Positions 1 through 5,159 of a stretch of DNA of 5,159 nucleotides are shown here, one piece after another. Origin of the DNA: Hyphomicrobium sp. (GTDB taxonomy: Bacteria; Pseudomonadota; Alphaproteobacteria; Rhizobiales; Hyphomicrobiaceae); contig JAUWCP010000176.1 in the NCBI GenBank assembly GCA_030609245.1, positions 1 through 5,159 on the forward strand, given 5' to 3'. Each line of letters starts with the position of its first letter. The stretch's first letter is position 1. The notes beneath the pieces are model-generated. The model did not search any database and was not told the DNA's origin. It saw only the letters and a program-made list of their open reading frames with translations. The position numbers and the translations under genes are program-made.

Positions 1-524
1 GGAATGCTGCCTGAGGGCGTCTGGCTCCCCGACCAGGGCGTTACGCCTTACCGTGGCCGGGGCTGAGTACGGCCTTCGCTGTCGCGATCAGCATGTTCCT
101 GGGGGCTAGCGCGTCAAACCAGATCAACCGCCGCTTGCCGCGGCCATCTCACTACAAGGTGCAAAGCAGTCGCGTCCTGAGAGGTGCTCAAGCAAGTCAA
201 TGACGCCGCGTCGCAGCGGTCGGTCGGGGACATTGGCATAGGAAAGTTCAGGGACTTTCACGTGCGAAATCCGCGTGAGGAAACGTTGGTGCCATGAAGA
301 CGAAACAGATGGAGCTCATATTTCTACAACTGAAACAATTCATAAGCATAACACTAGGGCGCCCCTCAACTCCTCCTGCCAGGGGAACGCGTGGTGCGTG
401 GAGGGATTTGCTTTTTGGCAACAGCAGCAGGCCACACTCAGGCGAGATACGCCTCCATCGCGTGTGCGACTGGCCATTAAATAGCCGCTCGGTTAGCGTT
501 TTTGCGTTGCTTTTAGAGGGATTG
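1..524. other. Region without a convincing gene, upstream of the transpeptidase
   Basis: No frame here gives a recognisable protein. A frame open from about 15 to 203 on the + strand encodes a hydrophobic stretch (AFAVAISMFLGASAS) followed by a basic tail, but it has no clear start or ribosome-binding site. A second frame ends at 295-297 after 38 unremarkable codons. Small dyads are visible at 37-47, 242-259 and 258-278. From about 300 to 510 the DNA is less GC-rich and reads as a leader or promoter region for the gene starting at 525. I could not assign -35 and -10 boxes with confidence. Confidence 0.5.
516..520 (+). promoter_or_regulatory. Ribosome-binding site deciding the transpeptidase start
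   Basis: GAGGG lies 4 nt before the ATG at 525. It supports that start over the in-frame ATG at 294, because the protein from 525 opens directly with a good signal peptide. The 77 extra residues from 294 do not look like protein of this family. Confidence 0.6.
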
Positions 525-2129
525 ATGATTCGCTTCCACAGATCGACACTCTTCCTGATCTTTCTCGCCGCGCTGGCTGGTCATGCCACGGCCAATGTGC
601 CCAAGACCGCGACAGTCCCTGTCGTCACGGACCCGGCAATTGCTTCGCCCTCCGAAAGCGCTCAGAATCGCGAACCTTCCGCACCAGCCAGTCCGGCTGC
701 ACAGGCGCTGCGCGAAAAGCTTTCCGCTCTTCCCAGCGACGGTAACGCGCAGGAGATCAAAGAGCGCGCCGTCCTCGTTGATTTCTACGATGCGCGCGCC
801 AGCGCTCCGATATGGCTGACGCAAAAGGGACTGACGCCGGAGGCCATCGCCGTCATCAGTGAAATCAAGAAGGCGGATGAGTGGGGGCTTGAGGCCAAAG
901 ACTTTGCTCTACCTGTACTGGCCGCACACGCCGATGACGAACCGGATCTCGCGCCTGAGGAAATTGCTAAGGCCGAATTGGCCCTCTCGCTCGCCATTCT
1001 GAAGTACGCGCGCTTTGCGCGCGGTGGACGCATCATCGACCCAACGATCCTCCTTAATTCCAACCTCGACCGCAAGCCCCAACTACTCGACGCCGAAGCC
1101 ATTCTAGAAGACATCACGCGGGCGCAAGAGCCCGACGCTTATCTGCGCGGAATACATCCCCAGCATCCCCAGTTCGAGAAACTGCGCCAAGCCTATTTGA
1201 AGACTCGCAGCAAGACCACCAAGATGAAGCTGCGCGCCAACATGGAACATTGGCGGTGGATGCCTGATGACATGGGCGAACTGCACATCTTGGCGAACGT
1301 CCCCGAGTACATCGTGCGCTTCGTTAAAAATGGCGAGGTGATCCACAAAGAGCGCATCGTCGTCGGCGAGGTGGGCAAACAGACCACGATCTACACACGC
1401 CCGATAAAGAGCATCGTCTTCAAGCCGACATGGCGCGTGCCGGAATCAATCAAGGTGCGCGAGCTTTGGCCGAACCTGCGCCGCGGCGGCAGCATGTTCC
1501 GCACCTACGGCTTTCAACTTGAGACCAAGGATGGTCAGCGGCTCGATTATCGCCGCATTAATTGGCACGAGGCTGACATCCGCGACTACGAAGTCGTGCA
1601 GCCTCCCGGACGCAAAAGCGTGATGGGCAAGGTGAAGTTTACGTTCCCCAGCCAGCACACGATCTTCATGCACGACACGCCGGACAAGTGGATGTTCAAC
1701 CGGTCTCGGCGCACGTTGAGCCACGGTTGCTTGCGCCTGCGTAATCCCATGCGCATGGCAGAGCTGATTCTAAGGGAAGACAAGGGTTGGGATAAGGTGC
1801 GCTCCAACGAGGAAGCGCGGAATGGTCCCCTTAGCAACGTGATCAAGTTGGAGCGCAAGATCCCCATCCACCTCGTCTACTTCACCGCCTGGGTGGATGA
1901 TAACGGCAAGCTGCACACATTCTCTGACGTCTACGGGCACGAGAAGCGCATCAGACAAGCCCTTGCCGGCCAGTGGGATCAAATCAACGTCGGCCGCGAT
2001 CACCTGGCCCCGGTTCAGCCAATTGAAGTCAAGCCGTCGTCTCGCTTTCGGGCTGCTCGTCCCCGTGCGCGCAAGAAGCAACCGACCGTGAGCGATCTCG
2101 TCAACTCCGCTCTTGGCGGCAGCTTCTGA
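525..2129 (+). CDS. Secreted YcbB/LdtD-family L,D-transpeptidase
   Basis: This predicted periplasmic enzyme of 534 residues would form 3-3 (meso-DAP to meso-DAP) peptidoglycan cross-links, or related transpeptidations, by way of a cysteine acyl-enzyme. Residues 1-23 form a Sec signal peptide (MIRFHR, then a hydrophobic core, cleavage near ATA|NV). A Pro/Ala/Ser-rich linker follows at about 24-60. About 61-225 matches the N-terminal scaffold domain of YcbB-type enzymes (FYDARASAPIW, LKYARFARGGRI, HPQFEKL). About 233-475 is the YkuD catalytic domain, with NMEHWRWMP, FKPTWRVPESI, His383 in FMHDTP, and the signature S399-H400-G401-C402 followed by LRLRNP; Cys402 is the expected nucleophile. The C-terminus (about 503-521) is Arg/Lys-rich. 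E. coli YcbB is about 615 residues and carries a peptidoglycan-binding domain. Here the scaffold runs almost straight into the catalytic domain, so that module seems absent. The start at 525 is chosen for its ribosome-binding site and signal peptide. It appears to be a single-gene unit. The family is certain; the exact physiological role is inferred. Confidence 0.93.
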   Translation: MIRFHRSTLFLIFLAALAGHATANVPKTATVPVVTDPAIASPSESAQNREPSAPASPAAQALREKLSALPSDGNAQEIKERAVLVDFYDARASAPIWLTQKGLTPEAIAVISEIKKADEWGLEAKDFALPVLAAHADDEPDLAPEEIAKAELALSLAILKYARFARGGRIIDPTILLNSNLDRKPQLLDAEAILEDITRAQEPDAYLRGIHPQHPQFEKLRQAYLKTRSKTTKMKLRANMEHWRWMPDDMGELHILANVPEYIVRFVKNGEVIHKERIVVGEVGKQTTIYTRPIKSIVFKPTWRVPESIKVRELWPNLRRGGSMFRTYGFQLETKDGQRLDYRRINWHEADIRDYEVVQPPGRKSVMGKVKFTFPSQHTIFMHDTPDKWMFNRSRRTLSHGCLRLRNPMRMAELILREDKGWDKVRSNEEARNGPLSNVIKLERKIPIHLVYFTAWVDDNGKLHTFSDVYGHEKRIRQALAGQWDQINVGRDHLAPVQPIEVKPSSRFRAARPRARKKQPTVSDLVNSALGGSF

Positions 2130-2380
2130 GTCGTGCCGAATTAACTTACCTCCCGCAACACGCTGCGACTGAATCAACTGCGCCTGGCACCCAAATCCTT
2201 AAACCAAAGAAGGGCTGGCATCGGGGCTCGACGGGTGCTTGAACAAGGCCCCGCGACCCAACTTGATCTGGCTCTCCAGTTGGACCACTGGCTGGAGGTT
2301 GGCCGTTCATTCCTGCCGACGGTCGCGTTGGAGTCGTGCGATCAATTGGTGGCATTTCAGTACCGAGAAGGAGAAATGAG
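2130..2380. other. Spacer with a doubtful 54-codon open frame (2235-2399)
   Basis: The spacer separates the transpeptidase from the DUF1254 gene. A + strand frame is open from about 2145 to the TAA at 2397-2399. Using GTG 2235 it would encode 54 residues, including a stretch that looks protein-like (LDLALQLDHWLEVGRSFLP). It has no good ribosome-binding site and I recognise no family, so I do not call it a gene. Two short dyads, CGGGGC/GCCCCG at 2222-2253 and CCAGT/ACTGG at 2276-2291, are present without T-tracts. No clear terminator for the transpeptidase gene is visible. Confidence 0.4.
2368..2373 (+). promoter_or_regulatory. Strong Shine-Dalgarno favouring a TTG start at 2381
   Basis: AAGGAG sits 7 nt before TTG 2381, an ideal spacing, and only 2 nt before the out-of-frame ATG at 2376. 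That ATG would give just seven codons ending at 2399. The alternative in-frame GTG at 2336 has only a weak GGAG placed 2 nt upstream. Confidence 0.65.
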
Positions 2381-3415
2381 TTGGAACACGTTCAGGTAAA
2401 CTCGTTTGGGGCCGTTTTGGCTGCCACCCTTCTTGTCGCAATGGCCTCGCCGGTCCCGGCCGCTGAAGGCCCCGTCACGGTGAACGTGGAAAACTATGCC
2501 CGCGCCGAAACAGATATGCAGATCGGTCGAATGCTGAAAATGAATAGCGCCGTGAACAGCTGGACCCACAACCGCAAACCGACGCCTCTTGATAAGCAGC
2601 TGGTCATTCGCATGAACCGCGACACGATTTACAGCTTCGCGATCGTGGACATCAGCAAGGGCGCGACAGTGACAATGCCGAAAGCGGGCGAGCGCTACAT
2701 GTCGCTGATGGTCATCAACAATGATGGATATATCAACAAGGTCTACCTGGGTGGCGGCACCTACAAGCTGACCGTGCAAGAGTTTGATACGCCGTATGTC
2801 GTTCTCGCTGTGCGCACGCTCGTCAACGCTGCAGATGATGCGGACATCAAGGCGGCGATCGCGCTTCAGGACAAGATGAAGATCGAGGCCGCCTCGGCCA
2901 AACCGTTCGCGATGCCGAATTACGACATGGAAAGCTACAATGCCACCTACAAGCCGCTGCTCGAATTGAGCAAAGGGCTTCCCGACACCCATAAGACGTT
3001 CGGCAAGAAGGCGGATGTGGACCCGGTGCGCTTCCTCCTCGGCTCGGCCTTCGGCTGGGGCGGTCTTCCCGTCGAGGATGCGTATTACCTGAACGTGCAG
3101 CCCAACCTCCCGGTCGGCGAATATCAGATCACCGTGAAGGACGTGCCGGTCGATGCCTTCTGGTCGATCAGCGTTTACAACAAGGATGGCTATTTCCAGA
3201 AGAACGATCTCAACGCCTACAGCGTGAACAACATTTCCGGCAAGCCCAACAAGGACGGCTCCTTCACCGTAAATTTCGGCGGCTGCGAGGACAAGCGCGT
3301 CAACTGCTTACCTCTCACCGAGGGTTGGAATTACGCAGTGCGCTTGTATCAACCGCGCGAAGAAATCCTCGACGGCGAGTGGACTTTCCCGGCGCCGCAG
3401 CCGGTGAAGCAGTAG
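2381..3415 (+). CDS. Exported DUF1254/DUF1214-domain protein of unknown function
   Basis: The predicted protein has 344 residues from TTG 2381, or 359 from GTG 2336. Residues 8-28 form a hydrophobic signal sequence ending in PVPAA|EG, so it is probably periplasmic. From the TTG start the signal has no Lys or Arg in its n-region, which is unusual. The GTG start would add RRR, so the start is not settled. About 45-150 corresponds to the DUF1254 domain (IRMNRDTIYSFAIVDISKG, YMSLMVINNDGY). About 240-335 corresponds to the C-terminal DUF1214 domain (FWSISVYNKDGYFQ, then GWNYAVRLYQPREEILDGEW), which is the family's normal order and end. Two cysteines, 302 and 309, lie close together before the final motif and could form a disulfide after export. 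No enzymatic function is established for this family to my knowledge. It stands alone here, with about 250 nt before it and 525 nt after. Confidence 0.9.
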   Translation: MEHVQVNSFGAVLAATLLVAMASPVPAAEGPVTVNVENYARAETDMQIGRMLKMNSAVNSWTHNRKPTPLDKQLVIRMNRDTIYSFAIVDISKGATVTMPKAGERYMSLMVINNDGYINKVYLGGGTYKLTVQEFDTPYVVLAVRTLVNAADDADIKAAIALQDKMKIEAASAKPFAMPNYDMESYNATYKPLLELSKGLPDTHKTFGKKADVDPVRFLLGSAFGWGGLPVEDAYYLNVQPNLPVGEYQITVKDVPVDAFWSISVYNKDGYFQKNDLNAYSVNNISGKPNKDGSFTVNFGGCEDKRVNCLPLTEGWNYAVRLYQPREEILDGEWTFPAPQPVKQ

Positions 3416-3845
3416 CCGGACCTACCCGCGGCATTGCGGTTTGCAGGTTTATCTAACGAAGGCTAGATCCGTTGCTTGGCTTTTCGTTCAAGGCCTCGCG
3501 GACGTTGTGCCTTTAGACGATGTTTTTCATATCAGTTCTCCCAAGGTTTCAAGTATCGACGTTTCGCTTATGCGGTTCTGGGTGGATTGGCCGCCGGCAA
3601 ACCCGGTGCTTCCAGGGCCTGTTATGGCGACGTGCAGCTGCGAACGGAAATATCAACTGTCTTTGGAATTGATAGAGCGGCGCTATAGAAGCGCTGGCAT
3701 CATCCCTCAACGGCGAACGATGACCCCTGGCGCACGGGGGAGCGCTAACATCCGCATTACCCCCAAATAGCGGACGTCGGCCTCAACGCAATTCAGGGAC
3801 GCCGGCCACATTCCCAGCACAACGCCGCGGCAGCATTGATGTCGT
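3416..3845. other. Intergenic region, no convincing gene
   Basis: Two overlapping + strand frames (3441-3770 from TTG and 3476-3688 from ATG) stay open, but neither has a ribosome-binding site, a recognisable motif or a consistent coding look. The ATG frame contains one protein-like patch (YRRFAYAVLGGLAAGKP), so a decayed gene is possible. The right part contains the dyad at 3748-3777. I see no clear T-tracted terminator after the DUF1254 gene. Confidence 0.5.
3748..3777. repeat. Inverted repeat, possible dispersed intergenic element
   Basis: The arms ACATCCGC (3748-3755) and GCGGACGT (3770-3777) are inverted copies matching at 7 of 8 positions, around a 14-nt C- and A-rich loop. From memory, similar sequence (a short C-tract flanked by TCCGC and GCGGA) recurs in intergenic DNA of Bradyrhizobium-like genomes. 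That resemblance is recollection, not a search result. Confidence 0.4.
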
Positions 3846-3871
3846 GTAACAAACAGTGCGTAATGATCGAA
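3846..3871 (+). promoter_or_regulatory. Predicted ECF sigma factor (SigF-like) promoter of the buf operon
   Basis: GTAACA (3846-3851) and CGAA (3868-3871) are separated by exactly 16 nt. The Caulobacter SigF consensus, which drives the bufferin operon there, is GTAACC-N16-CGAA, so this site matches 9 of 10 positions with the right spacing. Transcription would start near 3877-3880, giving a leader of about 60 nt. The sequence match is direct; the link to a SigF-type factor responding to metal or oxidative stress is inferred. Confidence 0.65.
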
Positions 3872-3894
3872 CTACACGTCGGGCTGAGGTGTAG
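3872..3894 (+). promoter_or_regulatory. Leader hairpin just downstream of the buf promoter
   Basis: CTACAC (3872-3877) and GTGTAG (3889-3894) are perfect inverted arms around an 11-nt loop, directly after the -10 element. It spans the predicted transcription start. It could be an operator dyad or, if included in the transcript, a 5' stem that stabilises the mRNA. The function is unknown. Confidence 0.4.
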
Positions 3895-3927
3895 CTTTGG
3901 GGCAATCGTTGCCTCTGCTCGCAAACC

Positions 3928-3933
3928 AAGGAG
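3928..3933 (+). promoter_or_regulatory. Shine-Dalgarno of bufA1
   Basis: AAGGAG lies 7 nt before ATG 3941. This near-ideal site is consistent with heavy translation of a RiPP precursor. Confidence 0.8.
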
Positions 3934-3940
3934 TGAATAG

Positions 3941-4234
3941 ATGTCGAAGAAAATTGCTACCGTTGCTTTGGTGGCCTCCGCTGTTGCCACTGCCGCCTCA
4001 ATGGGCGCAACTGAAGTCCGCGCTGCCGACCAGGAAAAGTGTTATGGCGTTGCGCTGGCCGGCAAGAACGACTGCGCAGCGGGCCCCGGAACCACGTGTG
4101 CTGGCACTTCGACAGTGAATTACCAGGGTAATTCTTGGACGTTGGTGCCCAAGGGCACTTGCGAAACCATGGAATTGCCGGATGGCCGCAAGGGCAGCCT
4201 AAGCGCTCTAGATCGCGACCCGCCTAAATCATAA
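3941..4234 (+). CDS. bufA1: DUF2282 bufferin precursor (BufA1-type RiPP precursor)
   Basis: This 97-residue secreted precursor peptide belongs to the DUF2282 family. Residues 1-28 are a Sec signal peptide (MSKK, an Ala/Val-rich core, cleavage near VRA|AD). In bufferins the signal peptide takes the place of a classical RiPP leader. The mature part has exactly four cysteines at 34, 45, 53 and 74 (spacing X10, X7, X20) within the family motifs EKCYGVALAGKNDC, CAGTS, NYQGNSW and LVPKGTC. By family knowledge the neighbouring MNIO enzyme converts cysteines to 5-thiooxazole-type heterocycles, and the exported product binds copper. I recall the two central cysteines being modified and the outer two forming a disulfide, which would be 45/53 and 34/74 here. 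The C-terminal tail (about 79-97, DGRKGSLSALDRDPPKS) is polar and uninformative. The ECF-like promoter and strong ribosome-binding site lie just upstream, and the modifying enzyme starts 109 nt after its stop. The family call is firm; the modification and copper role are inferred by homology. Confidence 0.93.
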   Translation: MSKKIATVALVASAVATAASMGATEVRAADQEKCYGVALAGKNDCAAGPGTTCAGTSTVNYQGNSWTLVPKGTCETMELPDGRKGSLSALDRDPPKS

Positions 4235-4265
4235 GAACGCAAGCGGCCTACGACTCGCTGATTTT

Positions 4266-4316
4266 CCAATCCAAGCGCGTGCGCCTTCTTACAAGCCGGC
4301 CACGTGCTTGGATTGG
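4266..4316 (+). terminator. Intergenic hairpin between bufA1 and bufB, probable attenuator or 3' stabiliser
   Basis: The arms at 4266-4281 (CCAATCCAAGCGCGTG) and 4301-4316 (CACGTGCTTGGATTGG) pair over 16 positions. Fifteen are Watson-Crick pairs and one is G-U in RNA, with a 19-nt loop. Only TTT follows, so it is a weak intrinsic terminator at best. Its place between precursor and enzyme suggests partial termination or protection of the bufA1 3' end, giving more precursor than enzyme. The structure is seen; the role is inferred. Confidence 0.6.
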
Positions 4317-4343
4317 TTTCGATTAGTATCCAAGGTGCCTGCC

Positions 4344-5159
4344 ATGGCGACGACAAGCTCAAGAGTTTATCCTTCGATCCCCGCCCGCGCCGGTGTCGGT
4401 TTCAAGCCTACACACTTCGATGCAATTTTTAGCTGCCCGCCCGACCTGGGATGGTTCGAGGTGCACCCGGAGAACTATATGGGCGCCGGCGGCGCCCCCC
4501 ATCATCAACTATCGCGCATTCGCGAAAAGTATCCTCTTTCACTCCATGGCATCGGTCTGTCGATCGGCGGACCAACGCCTCTCAACACCGATCATCTCGA
4601 TCGCTTCAAGGCTCTGATCGATCGATATGAGCCCGGCCTGGTCTCGGAACACTTGGCTTGGTCGACCCACGATACGGCGTTCCTTAACGACCTCCTTCCG
4701 CTGCCCTACACACCTGAAACGCTCGCCCTTGTGAGCGCCCACGTCGATCAGACGCAGAGCCATCTCGGCCGGCGCATTCTTTTGGAGAATCCTGCGACCT
4801 ATGTCGTTTTCGAGGAAAGCAGCTACGATGAGATCGAATTCCTGAGCGAAATCGTGAAGCGCACCGGGTGCGGCCTGCTGCTCGACGTCAACAATGTGTA
4901 CGTCTCCTGCACCAACCACAAGCGCGACGCGCAAGCCTACATCGACGCGTTCCCGATTTGTCATGTTGGCGAAATACACTTGGCTGGTCATGCTGAGGAT
5001 CAAGACGACGCCGGCCAGCGGCTCCTCATCGATACGCACGACCGGCGCGTCATTGATGATGTGTGGGCGCTCTATGGGCGCGCGATGTCGCGAGCCGGCG
5101 CGATCCCGACTCTTGTTGAATGGGACGAGCACATTCCCGACTGGCCAGTTCTCCTTGAG
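4344..5159 (+). CDS. bufB: DUF692 multinuclear non-heme iron oxidase (BufB), 3' end outside the window
   Basis: The frame is open from ATG 4344 to the last base, giving 272 residues with no stop. DUF692 proteins are usually about 280-290 residues, so only the tail is missing. It is a cytoplasmic TIM-barrel enzyme of the MNIO family (relatives MbnB, TglH) that would oxidise cysteines of the DUF2282 precursor. Family motifs appear in order: RAGVGFKPTHF (15-25), WFEVHPENYMG (37-47), SLHGIGLSIG (66-75), VSEHLAWS (100-107), LLPLPYT (117-123), LLENPATY (146-153), GLLLDVNNVYVS (177-188), GEIHLAGH (209-216), IDTHD (229-233) and VEWD (258-261). By motif comparison the iron ligands should be among His68, His103, Glu148, Asp181, His212, Asp230, His232 and Glu259, all present. 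AAGG at 4332-4335, 8 nt upstream, supports the ATG; GTG 4335 is also in frame but lacks a site. It follows bufA1 after a 109-nt gap with a hairpin. The family is certain; the substrate is inferred from adjacency. Confidence 0.94.
   Translation, partial: MATTSSRVYPSIPARAGVGFKPTHFDAIFSCPPDLGWFEVHPENYMGAGGAPHHQLSRIREKYPLSLHGIGLSIGGPTPLNTDHLDRFKALIDRYEPGLVSEHLAWSTHDTAFLNDLLPLPYTPETLALVSAHVDQTQSHLGRRILLENPATYVVFEESSYDEIEFLSEIVKRTGCGLLLDVNNVYVSCTNHKRDAQAYIDAFPICHVGEIHLAGHAEDQDDAGQRLLIDTHDRRVIDDVWALYGRAMSRAGAIPTLVEWDEHIPDWPVLLE

Noticed and set aside
294..524. N-terminal extension of the transpeptidase from ATG 294
   Set aside because: The extra 77 residues show no family similarity and would bury the signal peptide. 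GAGGG before ATG 525 and the export signal beginning there fit much better.
2222..2291. Short dyads CGGGGC/GCCCCG and CCAGT/ACTGG as a terminator for the transpeptidase gene
   Set aside because: Stems are only 5-6 bp, neither is followed by a T-tract, and such dyads are expected by chance in GC-rich DNA.
2357..2992. 211-residue open frame on the minus strand
   Set aside because: It is a shadow of the DUF1254 gene, with no start signal and no recognisable motif.
3441..3770. 109-residue frame from TTG in the intergenic region
   Set aside because: It has no ribosome-binding site and no recognisable domain, its start is rare, and it covers an inverted repeat; a competing frame (3476-3688) looks equally good.
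3793..3990. 65-residue minus-strand frame over the buf promoter
   Set aside because: It runs across the promoter, leader and start of bufA1 and is explained by the Ala-rich signal peptide read backwards.
4393..4617. 74-residue + strand frame inside bufB
   Set aside because: It is out of frame with the DUF692 protein and shows no motif of its own.
4539..5132. 197-residue open frame on the minus strand
   Set aside because: It lies wholly inside the DUF692 gene, whose + strand translation carries all family motifs; it is a shadow of GC-rich coding DNA.
1..5159. tRNA, rRNA, CRISPR array, insertion sequence or transposase
   Set aside because: No cloverleaf, regularly spaced repeats, transposase motifs or terminal repeats with target duplications were seen on reading the window.

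Overview
The window looks like a piece of an alphaproteobacterial chromosome, most likely Hyphomicrobiales of the Bradyrhizobium/Rhodopseudomonas type. This is an inference from moderately high GC, G/C-ending codons, the style of the protein families, an ECF-type promoter resembling the Caulobacter SigF consensus, and an intergenic dyad that reminds me of repeats in such genomes. No marker gene is present, so the genus stays open. All supported genes lie on the + strand, and all but the last encode proteins with an export signal.

Layout. 1-524 has no convincing gene; it holds small hairpins and a short open frame that could be the decayed end of something. 525-2129 encodes a secreted YcbB/LdtD-type L,D-transpeptidase with an intact SHGC active site but no visible peptidoglycan-binding domain between the scaffold and the catalytic domain. 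2130-2380 is a spacer carrying a 54-codon open frame of doubtful status. 2381-3415 encodes an exported DUF1254/DUF1214 protein that probably starts at a TTG. 3416-3845 has no convincing gene but contains an inverted repeat.

The most interesting part is 3846-5159, the start of a bufferin-type RiPP operon. It has a SigF-like ECF promoter (GTAACA, 16 nt, CGAA), a leader hairpin, and a 97-residue DUF2282 (BufA1) precursor with a Sec signal peptide and four cysteines. A 16-bp intergenic hairpin follows, then a DUF692 (BufB, multinuclear non-heme iron oxidase, MNIO) gene that runs off the end of the window. This last gene is open to the final base with no stop, so an ORF search requiring a stop would miss it. 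By family knowledge, BufB oxidises cysteines of the precursor to thiooxazole-type heterocycles, and the exported product helps the cell cope with copper. A BufC (DUF2063) partner and often a DoxX-like gene would be expected just beyond base 5159.

The transpeptidase and the DUF1254 gene have their own ribosome-binding sites and are widely spaced from the buf genes. I see no sign that they belong to the same operon.
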